This document shows positions 15,478 to 25,326 of a DNA stretch of 64,000 nucleotides, piece after piece. This DNA comes from Salaquimonas sp041736675. GTDB lineage: Bacteria; Pseudomonadota; Alphaproteobacteria; Rhizobiales; Rhizobiaceae. Position 1 is the stretch's first letter; every line of letters begins with the position of its first letter. The notes beneath the pieces were generated by a model, which did not search any database, was not told where the DNA came from, and saw nothing but the letters and a program-made list of their open reading frames with translations. Position numbers and translations under genes: made by a program. The stretch lies in NCBI GenBank assembly GCA_041736675.1, contig JBGSTD010000022.1:1-64000 (forward strand), written 5' to 3'.

Positions 15478-16560
15478 ATGAGCGATCTGAAAACACTGGA
15501 AACTGAAATTCTGGCATCTATTGAAACCAGCGGAGACGAGGCTGCGCTTGAAACAGTGCGCGTTGGCGCAATCGGCAAGAAGGGTTCGATTTCCGAGCAG
15601 ATGAAAAGCCTCGGCAAGATGAGCCCCGAGGAGCGCCAAACCATGGGGCCCGCGCTCAACGGTCTCAAGGATACCGTGACCAAAGCCATTGCCGCCCGCA
15701 AGGACATTCTTAAACGCGCCGGAATCGAGACACGTCTCAAAACCGAAACCGTTGATGTTACCCTTCCCGTTCGCCCCTCCCCCTCAGAAAGCGGCCGCAT
15801 TCACCCGATTTCACAGGTGATTGACGAGATCACGGCAATCTTTTCGGACATGGGATTTTCCATTGCCGAGGGCCCCGACATTGAAACCGATTACTATAAT
15901 TTCACGGCGCTGAATTTTCCCGAAGGCCATCCGGCGAGGGAAATGCACGACACGTTTTTCATGCCAGCCGATGCAACCAGCGAACGCAAGGTTTTGCGTA
16001 CCCATACGTCGCCGGTGCAGATCCGCACCATGGAAAACCAGGAGCCGCCAATCCGCATCGTCATTCCCGGCAAGACCTACCGCCAGGACAGCGATCCGAC
16101 ACACACGCCGATGTTCCATCAGCTTGAAGGCCTTGTGGTCGACAAGACCGCCAATGTCGCCAACATGAAATGGGTGCTCGAAGAATTCTGCAAGACCTTC
16201 TTTGAGGTCGACCAGATCAACATGCGCTTCCGTCCGTCTTTCTTTCCGTTTACCGAACCGTCGCTCGAAGTGGATATCCAGTGCGACCGCTCGGGCTCGG
16301 AAGTCAAATTCGGTGAAGGCACCGACTGGATGGAAATTCTCGGCTGCGGCATGGTTCACCCGAATGTGCTTCGCTCGGGCGGGCTCGACCCGGATGTTTA
16401 TCAGGGCTTCGCCTGGGGTATCGGAATCGACCGCATTGCCATGCTTAAATACGGCATGCCGGACCTGCGCGCCTTTTTTGATGCGGATGCACGCTGGATT
16501 TCCCACTACGGTTTCCGCCCGCTCGACATGCCAACGCTTTTTGGGGGGTTGAGCAGTTGA
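15478..16560 (+). CDS. pheS: Phenylalanine-tRNA ligase alpha subunit
   Basis: A 360-residue class II synthetase subunit: an N-terminal coiled-coil tRNA-binding region (about 1-90), then the catalytic core with motif 2 (VIPGKTYRQDSDPTHTPMFH), FFPFTEPSLEVD and motif 3 (GFAWGIGIDRIAMLKYG). It charges tRNA-Phe with PheT as an alpha2-beta2 enzyme. ATG 15478 gives the usual length; an in-frame TTG at 15457 sits in the terminator. Its stop overlaps the next start (TTGA). Confidence 0.97.
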   Translation: MSDLKTLETEILASIETSGDEAALETVRVGAIGKKGSISEQMKSLGKMSPEERQTMGPALNGLKDTVTKAIAARKDILKRAGIETRLKTETVDVTLPVRPSPSESGRIHPISQVIDEITAIFSDMGFSIAEGPDIETDYYNFTALNFPEGHPAREMHDTFFMPADATSERKVLRTHTSPVQIRTMENQEPPIRIVIPGKTYRQDSDPTHTPMFHQLEGLVVDKTANVANMKWVLEEFCKTFFEVDQINMRFRPSFFPFTEPSLEVDIQCDRSGSEVKFGEGTDWMEILGCGMVHPNVLRSGGLDPDVYQGFAWGIGIDRIAMLKYGMPDLRAFFDADARWISHYGFRPLDMPTLFGGLSS

Positions 16561-17009
16561 ACCAGCCCGCTGAAACCGAAACAATTCAAGACAGGGCCCA
16601 CAAGGGTCACTGCCGCTGCGGCGGGGTGAAAATGGAGGCGTCTGCTGCGCCTCACTTTTCATCACTCTGCCATTGCGAGGATTGCCGCCGTGCAAATGCT
16701 GCGCCCGTTGTTGCGTTTGTCGGCTTCAAACGTCCGCTGATACAGTGGCCTGAAACCACAAGTCTTGGAAAATATGTCAATGGCAGTGTAACCCGATATT
16801 TCTGCAACAGGTGTGGCACGCCTGTCGGATATGACGATGCGGGACTTGCTGAAGACCTCTATTTCTATACCGGATTCATGGACCACCCCGAGAATTACCC
16901 GCCAACCCTGCACGGCTATACGAAAGAGCGGCTGGCATGGCTTTGCCTTGATGACAGGCTGCCCGGCGTTGAAAGTACAACCGTTACCCGTAACCACGTG
17001 GAATCATAA
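16557..17009 (+). CDS. GFA/CENP-V-type zinc protein between pheS and pheT
   Basis: A 150-residue protein of the glutathione-dependent formaldehyde-activating (GFA)/CENP-V fold, with the zinc cysteines in HCRCGG (near 18-21), LCHCEDCRRAN (near 37-42) and YFCNRCGTPVGYD (near 82-85). Most family members are of unknown function; a formaldehyde role is not shown here. The start is TTG, sharing bases with the pheS stop (TTGA), so it is translationally coupled. It ends one base before pheT, making it part of the pheST operon. Confidence 0.85.
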   Translation: MNQPAETETIQDRAHKGHCRCGGVKMEASAAPHFSSLCHCEDCRRANAAPVVAFVGFKRPLIQWPETTSLGKYVNGSVTRYFCNRCGTPVGYDDAGLAEDLYFYTGFMDHPENYPPTLHGYTKERLAWLCLDDRLPGVESTTVTRNHVES

Positions 17010-17010
17010 A

Positions 17011-19425
17011 ATGAAGTTCACCCTGTCCTGGCTCAAGGATCATCTTGAAACAAATGCAAGTCTTGATGACATCGTCGAGGCGCTGACCATGATCGGCCTA
17101 GAGGTTGAAAGCGTTGATACACGCGCGCAGTTCAACCCGTTCATCATCGCCAAAATCCTGACTGCCGCAAAGCATCCCGATGCAGACAAGCTGCAGGTGC
17201 TTTCCGTCGATACCGGTGATGGCAAGCCGTTGCAGGTCGTATGTGGCGCGCCCAATGCCAGGGCAGGACTGGTCGGTGCCTTCGCTGCTCCAGGCACTTA
17301 TGTTCCCGGCATTGATGTCACCCTGTCCATCGGCAATATCAGAGGCGTTGAAAGCCATGGCATGATGTGCTCGGAGCGCGAGCTGGAGCTGTCGGATGAC
17401 CACAACGGCATTATTGATCTTCCGGCGGATGCGCCGATCGGCACCCGCTTTGCCGATTATGCGCAGCTCAATGATCCGGTCATAGAGATCGGCATTACGC
17501 CGAACCGCCCTGATGCGTTGGGCGTTCGCGGCATCGCACGCGATCTTGTTGCAGCCGGTATCGGTACTATGAAGCCCTTGCAGGTTCCCGCGATTGGCGG
17601 TGACGGTGAATGTCCGGTTGAGGTTGATCTGTCGGCTGAGGGTGCGGCGGAATTTTGCCCGGCGTTTGGTCTGCGTCTTGTCAAGGGCGTAAAGAACGGC
17701 CCCTCGCCCAAATGGATGCAGCAGCGTTTGAAGGCAATCGGCCTGCGTCCGATCTCGGCTCTCGTCGACATCACCAACTATGTAACGTTTGATCATGGCC
17801 GCCCGCTGCATGTGTTTGATGCCGACAAGGTGCAAGGCGCTTTGCGGGTGCGGCGCGCAACTGGAACGGAAGAATTTCTCGCGCTTGACGGCAAGATCTA
17901 CAAGCCGACCGCTGATCATTTTGTCATTGCAGACGACAACGGACCAGAATCGCTTGCCGGGATCATGGGCGGCGAGCATTCGGGATGCTCTCCTGAAACA
18001 ACCAATGTGCTCGTGGAATCGGCTCTTTGGGAGCCGTTGACCATTGCCCGCACGGGTCGCGCGCTCGGCATCAACAGCGATGCGCGTTACCGCTTCGAGC
18101 GCGGCGTTGATCCGGCATTCATGCAGGCAGGTCTCGATATCGGCACCAAATGGGTTCTCGAACTTTGTGGCGGCTCATCCAGCAAGGCGCGGATTGCCGA
18201 AACAGTACCAGCACCTGCTCTCAGTATCGATTTTCCACTTTCCGAGATCAAGCGCCTCACCGGAATTGAGGTTGCGCGCGATCGCGCCATCGAAATTCTG
18301 ACCAGCCTCGGCTTTGTCGTTGAAGGCTCCGGCGCGACAGTGAAAGTGATTGTTCCTAGCTGGCGTCCTGATGTTTTTGGCAAGGCGGACCTGGTTGAAG
18401 AAGTCATGCGCGTCAACGGCGTCAACAAGATCGAGCCGCAACCGCTTCCCGCCATGGGTTCGGTCGGCAAGAAGATATTGACCACAGGCCAGATTCGCAC
18501 CCGCAATGCGCGGCGAGCGCTTGCCACGCGCGGCATGCTCGAAGCCGTTACCTGGTCGTTCATTTCCGAGCCGCATGCCAAAGCCTTTGGCGGCGGCTTG
18601 CCTGAACTCAAGGTAGCCAATCCGATTTCTGCCGACATGTCCGACATGCGGCCGTCACTGCTGCCGGGCCTGATTGTGGCTGCCCAGCGCAATGCCGACT
18701 ATGGTGTTGGCGACGTGGCGCTGTTTGAGGTCAGCCATCTTTATGAGGGCGACAAACCTGAAAACCAGCGCCGCGTTGCTGCAGGCATTCGCCGCGGCAC
18801 GGCTAAACTCACCGGTTCCGGCCGTGACTGGGCAGGCAATGCATCACCTGTCGGTGTGTTTGACGCAAAGGCTGATGCCCTTGCCGCGCTTGAAGCCTGC
18901 GGACTTGATACCACAAAAGTCCAGATCGAGGCCGGCGGGCCGGACTGGTATCACCCGGGCCGCTCCGGCACGATCAAGCTTGGTCCGAAAATCACGCTCG
19001 GAACCTTTGGCGAATTTCATCCCATGACACTTGAAGTGTTGGATGTATCAGGCGCGCTCTGCGGATTTGAAATTTACCTTGATGCCATTCCTGAACCCAA
19101 GCGCAAGGCGACGCGGACAAAGCCGCCATTGGTGCTCTCGGGCTTTCAGGCTGTAAAGCGCGATTTTGCCTTTGTCATGGACAAGGCAAAGGATGCGGCA
19201 ACCCTGTTGAAAGCCGCACAAGGCGCTGACAAAAAACTCATCTCGAACGTTTCGATTTTCGATATCTTCGAAGGCGCTTCAATTGGTGAAAACAAGAAAT
19301 CGGTTGCCATACAGGTGACCCTGCAGCCAGCCGACAAGACCCTGACCGAGGAAGAGATCGAGGCTGTCTCGGCGAAGATCATCGAGAATGTGTCAAAGTC
19401 GACGGGCGGGGTCCTCAGGGGGTGA
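17011..19425 (+). CDS. pheT: Phenylalanine-tRNA ligase beta subunit
   Basis: An 804-residue subunit with the full domain set: N-terminal MKFTLSWLKDHLET, tRNA-binding EMAP-like domain (about 39-148), B3/B4 editing domain (about 215-390, with ALVDITNYVTFDHGRPLHVFDA trimmed), B5 domain and C-terminal anticodon-binding FDX-ACB domain (VLSGFQAVKRDFAFVMD onward). The editing site clears Tyr-tRNA-Phe. The frame runs upstream into the GFA gene, but ATG 17011 is the conserved start. Confidence 0.97.
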   Translation: MKFTLSWLKDHLETNASLDDIVEALTMIGLEVESVDTRAQFNPFIIAKILTAAKHPDADKLQVLSVDTGDGKPLQVVCGAPNARAGLVGAFAAPGTYVPGIDVTLSIGNIRGVESHGMMCSERELELSDDHNGIIDLPADAPIGTRFADYAQLNDPVIEIGITPNRPDALGVRGIARDLVAAGIGTMKPLQVPAIGGDGECPVEVDLSAEGAAEFCPAFGLRLVKGVKNGPSPKWMQQRLKAIGLRPISALVDITNYVTFDHGRPLHVFDADKVQGALRVRRATGTEEFLALDGKIYKPTADHFVIADDNGPESLAGIMGGEHSGCSPETTNVLVESALWEPLTIARTGRALGINSDARYRFERGVDPAFMQAGLDIGTKWVLELCGGSSSKARIAETVPAPALSIDFPLSEIKRLTGIEVARDRAIEILTSLGFVVEGSGATVKVIVPSWRPDVFGKADLVEEVMRVNGVNKIEPQPLPAMGSVGKKILTTGQIRTRNARRALATRGMLEAVTWSFISEPHAKAFGGGLPELKVANPISADMSDMRPSLLPGLIVAAQRNADYGVGDVALFEVSHLYEGDKPENQRRVAAGIRRGTAKLTGSGRDWAGNASPVGVFDAKADALAALEACGLDTTKVQIEAGGPDWYHPGRSGTIKLGPKITLGTFGEFHPMTLEVLDVSGALCGFEIYLDAIPEPKRKATRTKPPLVLSGFQAVKRDFAFVMDKAKDAATLLKAAQGADKKLISNVSIFDIFEGASIGENKKSVAIQVTLQPADKTLTEEEIEAVSAKIIENVSKSTGGVLRG

Positions 19426-19449
19426 TTGCTGTCAACTTGAAAAATTCCA

Positions 19450-19480
19450 AAGCCGGGGCTGCAGCTCCGGCTTTTCTTTT
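19450..19480 (+). terminator. Terminator of the pheS-GFA-pheT operon
   Basis: Arms AAGCCGG (19450-19456) and CCGGCTT (19467-19473) with further pairing inside, followed by TTCTTTT. Confidence 0.88.
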
Positions 19481-19526
19481 GCCGGAATAATCCATAGAGT
19501 TGAGCTGCAAACAAGGGAGTGACGTT

Positions 19527-20537
19527 ATGCTGCGCTGGGGAATCTTATCAACTGCAAAAATCGGCCGCGAACATTTCATCCCGGCGGTCAATCAGGCTGA
19601 CAACGGGATATTGGCAGGCATTGCCAGCCGCGACCTTAAACGGTCGACCAAAGCTGCTGTGCATTTCGGTGCACTTGCCGCCTTTGGCTCATACGAGGAA
19701 ATGCTGGCAAGCGACGAGATTGATGCTGTTTATATTCCGCTGCCAACCTCGCAGCATGTGGAGTGGACGCTGAAGGCGGCAAAGGCCGGAAAGCATGTGC
19801 TTTGCGAAAAGCCGATTGCCCTCAAGGCCAGCGAGATCAAGAAACTTATCGCCGCACGCGACAAGCATGATGTCATCATCTCCGAAGCCTTCATGGTGAC
19901 CTATCATCCGCAGTGGCTGAAAGTTCGCGAACTGATCAGGCAGGGTGCAATCGGCAAGTTGAGACAGGTGGATGGCGCGTTCACCTATTTCAACAAGGAC
20001 GCCAAGAACATGCGAAATATTCCCGAACTAGGCGGCGGGGTGATTCCGGACATCGCTGTCTACCCGACAGTCGCCACACGCTTTGCAACAGGTAGGGAAC
20101 CTGTGCGTCTTGAGGCAAGGGTCGACTATGATCCCAAGTTCAAGACCGATTGCTATGCCAGTGTACGGGCAGACTTCGAGGATTTTGAACTCAGCTTCTA
20201 TATCTCGACGCAAATGGCAAACCGCCAGCACATGGTATTTCACGGTGAAAAGGGATTTATCGAGCTGACGGTTCCTTTCAATTCAAATCTTTATGAAGGC
20301 GACGAGGTTCGCTTGCACAACCAGAACCACAGCGAGGCACAGGTTTTCCGTTACAGCGGGCTGAACCAGTACCGGCTCGAAGCCGAAGCCTTCGGCAATG
20401 CGGTTCTCAACAGGAAGAACCAAAAGGCAAAAGCGTCGCTTGGCCATTTGTTTTCCCTTGAGGACTCCTACAAGAACCAACGCGTCATTGATGCCATCTA
20501 CGCTTCGGGCAAAGCCGGCAACTGGGTCAAGGTGTAG
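19527..20537 (+). CDS. Gfo/Idh/MocA-family oxidoreductase
   Basis: A 336-residue NAD(P)-dependent oxidoreductase. The N-terminal Rossmann part holds WGILSTAKIGREHFIPA, then the family signature AGKHVLCEKPIAL, whose lysine is catalytic, and the C-terminal domain begins with the GAIGKLRQVDGAFTYF strand. Substrates in the family are sugars, inositols and similar polyols; this one cannot be fixed. ATG 19527 follows AGGGAG. arfB starts two bases after its stop. Confidence 0.88.
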   Translation: MLRWGILSTAKIGREHFIPAVNQADNGILAGIASRDLKRSTKAAVHFGALAAFGSYEEMLASDEIDAVYIPLPTSQHVEWTLKAAKAGKHVLCEKPIALKASEIKKLIAARDKHDVIISEAFMVTYHPQWLKVRELIRQGAIGKLRQVDGAFTYFNKDAKNMRNIPELGGGVIPDIAVYPTVATRFATGREPVRLEARVDYDPKFKTDCYASVRADFEDFELSFYISTQMANRQHMVFHGEKGFIELTVPFNSNLYEGDEVRLHNQNHSEAQVFRYSGLNQYRLEAEAFGNAVLNRKNQKAKASLGHLFSLEDSYKNQRVIDAIYASGKAGNWVKV

Positions 20538-20539
20538 CT

Positions 20540-20965
20540 ATGACCGGGGAAGGCTACACGGTACCTGTTATCCCCGAAAACGAGCTTTCCGAGAGCTTCA
20601 TTCGCGCAGCCGGCCCGGGCGGCCAGAACGTCAACAAGGTTGCAACAGCGGTGCAATTGCGGTTTGACGTTGAGAACTCGCCGAGTATTTCGCCCTATAT
20701 CAAAAACAGGCTGAAGAAGATTGCCAGCCATCTGATGACGCTGAACGGTGAACTGATCATTGAGGCATCGAGCCACCGCACACAGGGGCGTAACCGGGAG
20801 GACGCGAGGCAGCGGCTGGCCGAGTTTGTTGCCGAGGCTGCCAAACCACCGCCGCCAAGGCGCAAGAAGACACGCCCGACCAAGGGCTCGGTGGAACGGC
20901 GCCTGAAAGAAAAATCAGGGCGCGGAACTGTCAAGAAAATGCGCGGCAAGGTGCGAGACGATTGA
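20540..20965 (+). CDS. arfB: Alternative ribosome-rescue factor ArfB (YaeJ-like)
   Basis: A 141-residue peptidyl-tRNA hydrolase with the GGQ motif at residues 27-29 (AAGPGGQNVNKVATAVQLRFD) and a long basic tail (RRKKTRPTKGSVERRLKEKSGR) that enters the empty mRNA channel. ArfB releases stalled non-stop ribosomes. The lack of a codon-recognition domain and the short length separate it from RF1/RF2. Two bases after the oxidoreductase stop and probably co-transcribed. Confidence 0.93.
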   Translation: MTGEGYTVPVIPENELSESFIRAAGPGGQNVNKVATAVQLRFDVENSPSISPYIKNRLKKIASHLMTLNGELIIEASSHRTQGRNREDARQRLAEFVAEAAKPPPPRRKKTRPTKGSVERRLKEKSGRGTVKKMRGKVRDD

Positions 20966-20972
20966 GCGTCGG

Positions 20973-21644
20973 TTACCGCAGCCCAAATTGGTTTGACGCA
21001 TTGATAATCGGCAGCTGCGAAATTTCGGCAGCCTCATCGGCACGATACCGTTTTACGACCCGCTTGCTGCTGAAAAAAACATGCTGGCCGATCTGGAAAA
21101 CCTTGTCGATCCTGCTTGACCAGAATGGTGCAACATCGTGCCGGTGGTAATGTGTCAGATAGCCCGCCTGAGCGCCAAAGAAATCATTTCTCCCTTTTCT
21201 GGACCGGTATTCTTCGGATAACAACGAGCCGGACAATTCCAAAAGTTCGGAGAATTTCCGCTTTCGTGCCGGAATATCGCTGCGGTCATCGCAGGCAAAG
21301 GAAAACTGACAGGCATTGCGCGCATGCGAATTTTGAAAAACCACGCCGCAGACAGTGTTTGGATAGACTGAAGAACGTACCCGGTTCAAGATGGTTTGCC
21401 CGACTGCGATCTGGCCGATTTTCGGTTCGCCCCGTGCTTCGTGATAGAGTGCTACAGCGAGGCAATGACGCTCAAGGCCGGTACTCAGGTCATTGCCGCT
21501 GTCATACCTGACGAAAGTCCGGGCAAAATCATTAGCCGGTGCAAATCCGAACGTTGGAACGAGGCTGGAAACCGCTTGGGCGGCTCCCCCGGAAAATGCC
21601 AAAAATACTGCCGCAATGATCAGCGGTCCTATTTTCTTCAACAT
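20973..21644 (-). CDS. SleB-type cell wall hydrolase
   Basis: A 223-residue exported protein: signal peptide (MLKKIGPLIIAAVFLAFSGG, cleavage after AQA), then a Hydrolase_2/SleB domain with the catalytic glutamate in ALYHEARGEPKIGQIAVGQT (near residue 68), followed by TILNRVRSSVYPNTVCGVVFQ and CQFSFACD. The family cleaves peptidoglycan glycan strands as lytic transglycosylases. In non-sporulating alphaproteobacteria it serves wall remodelling. Convergent with arfB and downstream of htpX on the same strand. Confidence 0.88.
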   Translation of the reverse strand: MLKKIGPLIIAAVFLAFSGGAAQAVSSLVPTFGFAPANDFARTFVRYDSGNDLSTGLERHCLAVALYHEARGEPKIGQIAVGQTILNRVRSSVYPNTVCGVVFQNSHARNACQFSFACDDRSDIPARKRKFSELLELSGSLLSEEYRSRKGRNDFFGAQAGYLTHYHRHDVAPFWSSRIDKVFQIGQHVFFSSKRVVKRYRADEAAEISQLPIINASNQFGLR

Positions 21645-21772
21645 AAACGCCCCCGTTAAGTTTGGGACGATGTTGACCTAAGGTGAGGAAAATCTGCTGA
21701 ACAAAGACAGTAAATTTTTGCTGAAATTGATTTCTGGTTAAACAACGGTGAATTACCGCAAGCCCGCGGGGG

Positions 21773-22939
21773 CTACCACCAAACCCCGCCCCGGGTGATC
21801 CTGATCCTTGGCTTGCCATTTGCCTCGTTCAGGCTTTCACTGGAACCTGGATGATCTTCATGATCCGTATATTCGATCTGCGGAGGTTTATTGGTATTGA
21901 GAAGCGTTGCATAGTCTGCGTATTTTGAGCCTTCGCCGCGTCCCCATTTACGTTGGATCTTTGGTACAGGCGATGATTTCCGCGGCAGTTCACGTCGCTC
22001 GGCTTCAGCGTGTGTGTCTTCGCGCAACGGTCGCTCAGCAGCTATATCCCCCAGTTCGCCAATATCATCAGGCATTTTCTTCAGCGCCATCAGACGCTCC
22101 AGGCGATCTTCTGTTTTCGGATGGGTACGCAGCAGCGAGGGGGCAGGCACACGGCCACCAGGCAGGATCATTCCTTCCCAAGGTCTGCCCTGTGCTTTTT
22201 CAAGTTTGACCAGTGCCGAGGCAAGCCCGTCAGGATCACCTGTCAGCATGACGGCCCCAAGGTCGGCATCGTATTCGCGCGTTCGAGATAGCGCCAATTG
22301 CAACAGGCCGCCAACTGTTGGTGCGCCAATCAGAATGACGACAACGCTCCAGGGAACTGCAGTACCGCCGCCAAACAGGACCGAAGGCAGATTGGCAAGC
22401 AGCGAAAAAGTGCCAAAGGTTGACATCATTGAAGTAAAACGGCTGACCATGTCGGCAATAGCCATCACCTTGATGTCTTCATTGCGGATATGGGAAATTT
22501 CATGGGCCATGATGCCTGCGAGTTCACGTTGGCTCATTGCGCGAACCAGCTTGTCGGTCATGGCGACGACCGAATTGTTTCTTCGCCCAACCGCAAATGC
22601 GTTCATCATGTTGGAAGGCACAATATACAGGGCAGGCCGGTGTTCAAGGCCGGACCGCTCCACCAGTTGATCCAGAATTTGGTGCCCGGCCGGAAATTCG
22701 TTTCGATTGACCGGCTGCGCCTTGTACATTTTCAATACAACTGCAGGGCTGATGCGGCTTGCCATGAAAATGCTGATGCCGCCAAAAACGGCAGCATAGA
22801 CAATGCCGCTTGCTCCAAAAAATACATAGGCACAGGCAGCCAGAAGAATAAGAGAACCACCAACCAGAAGCCAGGTATGAACCATGTTCAAAACTGAATG
22901 CTGTTTCTGCCTGAAATAGTTGATTGATACTTCACTCAT
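21773..22939 (-). CDS. htpX: HtpX-like M48 zinc metalloprotease
   Basis: A 388-residue inner-membrane protease with two N-terminal helices, the zinc site HEISH near residue 144, a third ligand glutamate in TREYDADLGAVML, and two further helices after the active site. The last 100 residues are a charged tail (KSSPVPKIQRKWGRGEGSKY) absent in E. coli HtpX. It degrades damaged membrane proteins. Divergent from mepA across 290 bp. Confidence 0.88.
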   Translation of the reverse strand: MSEVSINYFRQKQHSVLNMVHTWLLVGGSLILLAACAYVFFGASGIVYAAVFGGISIFMASRISPAVVLKMYKAQPVNRNEFPAGHQILDQLVERSGLEHRPALYIVPSNMMNAFAVGRRNNSVVAMTDKLVRAMSQRELAGIMAHEISHIRNEDIKVMAIADMVSRFTSMMSTFGTFSLLANLPSVLFGGGTAVPWSVVVILIGAPTVGGLLQLALSRTREYDADLGAVMLTGDPDGLASALVKLEKAQGRPWEGMILPGGRVPAPSLLRTHPKTEDRLERLMALKKMPDDIGELGDIAAERPLREDTHAEAERRELPRKSSPVPKIQRKWGRGEGSKYADYATLLNTNKPPQIEYTDHEDHPGSSESLNEANGKPRIRITRGGVWW

Positions 22940-23229
22940 CTGCTTCTCCGAAAATACCCGCCTCAGTCGCGCATCCTAAAAAGGTCATATTCACGACCAT
23001 AATGTGGTTCCAATATGGGGTGGGCTGATCAAAATCTCAAATGGCAATCGCAGCGGTTTCAATTTTCGGATTCTTCAATATTTCGTCACTACCGGAAATG
23101 CGCACAACACTGGTTAATGATTTCTAAACAGGATTTGATCTACCCTGACCCTTCTGGTTATCGATTCGTTTGTTGAATGTTGAATTGCATAATCTTTGAA
23201 TTTGTTGGATCTGAGGACTTTTGAGCACC

Positions 23230-24450
23230 ATGCGATTTGCCGCTTATTTTAACAAGATCGTCTTGGCGGGCACCCTTGCCTCCTATGGTTTGGTGCCTGG
23301 AGCAGTCTTTGCGGAACCTGTTGCCAAACAGGTGTTCGGGCGCATGACATCGCCTGCCAATCTCCAGTCAGCCTCGTATGGATTTTATACAAAAGGTTGC
23401 CTTGCTGGGGCCGTTGCCATTCCGGTCGATGGGCCAACCTGGCAGGTTATGCGTCTGTCACGCAACAGGCGCTGGGGACATCCGGAATTGATCAACACGA
23501 TCGAACAGCTTTCGATCAAGGCGAGCAAAGTCGGCTGGAACGGGATACTTGTTGGTGACATTTCACAGCCTCGCGGCGGGCCGATGCTGACCGGACACGC
23601 CTCGCACCAGATCGGCCTTGATGCGGATTTGTGGCTGACACCGATGCCGGACCGCAGGTTGACCTACAAGGAGCGCGAGGAAACCAGTGCAATCAATATC
23701 CTGAAAGAGGGCACGCCTTATGTGAATAACCGGCGCTGGAACAAATCCTACGAAAACCTGCTGCGCACGGCGGCAAGTTTTTCGCAAGTTGAGCGCGTTC
23801 TGGTGCATCCGGGAATAAAGAAGAAGCTCTGCGACACGGTCCAGGGCGACCGGTCCTGGCTGAGCAAATTAAGGCCGGTCTATGGTCACAACTACCATTT
23901 TCATATCCGCCTGCGGTGCCAGTCGGGTTCGCCTGCCTGCAAAAGCCAAGAGGCTCCGCCATCAGATGACGGCTGCGGTGCTGCGCTCAAATGGTGGTTT
24001 GATGTGGCGCTGGCGCCCAGGAAACCTTCACCCAAGCCAGCCAAGCCTGAAAAGCCGAAACCCAAAAGGGAAATTACCGTCAGCCAACTTCCTTCACAAT
24101 GCGGTACGGTCTTGTCAGCAGGTGACAAGCCCGCATCACAGGCTGAATACCAGTCGGCATCCCTTTCCGGATTTGTGGCACCCGAACTCAACGGACCAAA
24201 AACGATTGATCCCTTGGCTGCCCTGAACAGCAAGCCGATTGAAGCTGGAAAAGGAGCAAAATTTGCGAAGGTCAATCCCTTGCTTGCTCCTGCGCCTGCA
24301 AATGCTCCGGCAAAATCAGGCCCCGCGCCAGCGGCCAGCGTTATCGTGGACCCGGTTGGCGACCTTGTTGAAACGGCAACCAGTGCTGCAAATGGTTTTG
24401 CGCCTTTCGCAGGAAACATTCCTGTTCCGACTCCAAGGCCGCTCAACTGA
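23230..24450 (+). CDS. mepA: Penicillin-insensitive murein endopeptidase
   Basis: A 406-residue periplasmic LAS-family metallopeptidase with a signal peptide (RFAAYFNKIVLAGTLASYG, cleavage after FA). The zinc motifs are present: GHASHQIGLDADLWL (near 120) and YGHNYHFHIRL (near 220). It cleaves D-Ala-mDAP cross-links. The C-terminal 130 residues are a Pro/Lys/Ala-rich extension not found in E. coli MepA. An in-frame TTG at 23221 is nearer the GAGGA site, so the start could be three codons earlier. Confidence 0.92.
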   Translation: MRFAAYFNKIVLAGTLASYGLVPGAVFAEPVAKQVFGRMTSPANLQSASYGFYTKGCLAGAVAIPVDGPTWQVMRLSRNRRWGHPELINTIEQLSIKASKVGWNGILVGDISQPRGGPMLTGHASHQIGLDADLWLTPMPDRRLTYKEREETSAINILKEGTPYVNNRRWNKSYENLLRTAASFSQVERVLVHPGIKKKLCDTVQGDRSWLSKLRPVYGHNYHFHIRLRCQSGSPACKSQEAPPSDDGCGAALKWWFDVALAPRKPSPKPAKPEKPKPKREITVSQLPSQCGTVLSAGDKPASQAEYQSASLSGFVAPELNGPKTIDPLAALNSKPIEAGKGAKFAKVNPLLAPAPANAPAKSGPAPAASVIVDPVGDLVETATSAANGFAPFAGNIPVPTPRPLN

Positions 24451-24477
24451 GATCAGCCTTTGCCATCTCAGGAACAC

Positions 24478-24518
24478 AAAAAGCAAAAGGCCCCATTGCA
24501 GAAATGCAACAGGGCCTT
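24478..24518 (-). terminator. Terminator of the SH3-protein gene
   Basis: Arms AAGGCCC (24487-24493) and GGGCCTT (24512-24518) with an inner TTGCA/TGCAA pair. On the minus strand it is followed by TTTTGCTTTTTG; on the plus strand there is no T-run, although it could still serve mepA weakly. Confidence 0.85.
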
Positions 24519-24542
24519 GAAACTATTATATCGACTAACTGA

Positions 24543-25088
24543 TTACTCGACCCGCTCGTTGGGATAAACGCCCCATAGCTGATCCTGCGAAGCGTAGCCT
24601 CTAACGTTTTCAACTTCCACCCTGCACCAGCCATTGTCACATTCGCTCACCTGCGTGACGACACCAGGCTCCAGCTTTGCAATGATCGCCGACGTGTCCC
24701 CTGGTGCATTGGTCAATGCAACCAGACTGGATTTCTCATCCTTGTTCCAGGGGGCGACGATGGCTGTGCGTTTGCCGGACAAAAGGGACTGAAGGACCCA
24801 GCCCTCTTCACCTTCTGAGTCGCGCACCTTGCGCCAATTGTCATATTCCTGAAGAATTTCCAGCGGCAACCCGGCCTTTGTATACATCCACTCGACCTTG
24901 TAGTCGCGCCCGGGTCCGACACGCATGTTGACCCTTTTGGATTTAAGACTGACAAATCTTGGCAAAGGCAAGCCGGAGGCGCCTTTGACTTCGGCCATTG
25001 CCGGACCAGCCGCAATTGTTGAGGACATTGAAATTCCGCCCATCAAAACACAAACGGAAAGAAGTGATTTTAAGCAAGAAGGGATCAT
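24543..25088 (-). CDS. Exported SH3-domain protein
   Basis: A 181-residue protein with a signal peptide (LKSLLSVCVLMGGISM, cleavage after AMA) and two bacterial SH3-like domains: KSKRVNMRVGPGRDYKVEWMY to GWVLQSLLSGKR (trimmed), and VALTNAPGDTSAIIAKLEPG to GYASQDQLWGVYP. Such proteins are periplasmic and probably bind peptidoglycan or a protein partner; enzymatic activity is not seen. Start ATG 25088 is chosen for the signal peptide although the frame extends to 25238. It converges on mepA. Confidence 0.8.
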   Translation of the reverse strand: MIPSCLKSLLSVCVLMGGISMSSTIAAGPAMAEVKGASGLPLPRFVSLKSKRVNMRVGPGRDYKVEWMYTKAGLPLEILQEYDNWRKVRDSEGEEGWVLQSLLSGKRTAIVAPWNKDEKSSLVALTNAPGDTSAIIAKLEPGVVTQVSECDNGWCRVEVENVRGYASQDQLWGVYPNERVE

Positions 25089-25326
25089 GATCAGTTTTTC
25101 CACTCCGGTTCCCAAATTCCTGATTCCAGACCGGGTAATACATCCACGTTCAGCGAACCGCTGACACTTCCCGCCTGTTCTTTTGATTTGCTCTTCGAAC
25201 GGGGTCTGGTAAACAGGGACTTTGAACGCGATACCCAATCAAGGTAAAAGAAGTATCACCGTATTGGGTTAAAGAGCCGTCAACAGATTGCCCTAATCGG
25301 CGAAAAATCTTGTTTTTGAGGAATGA

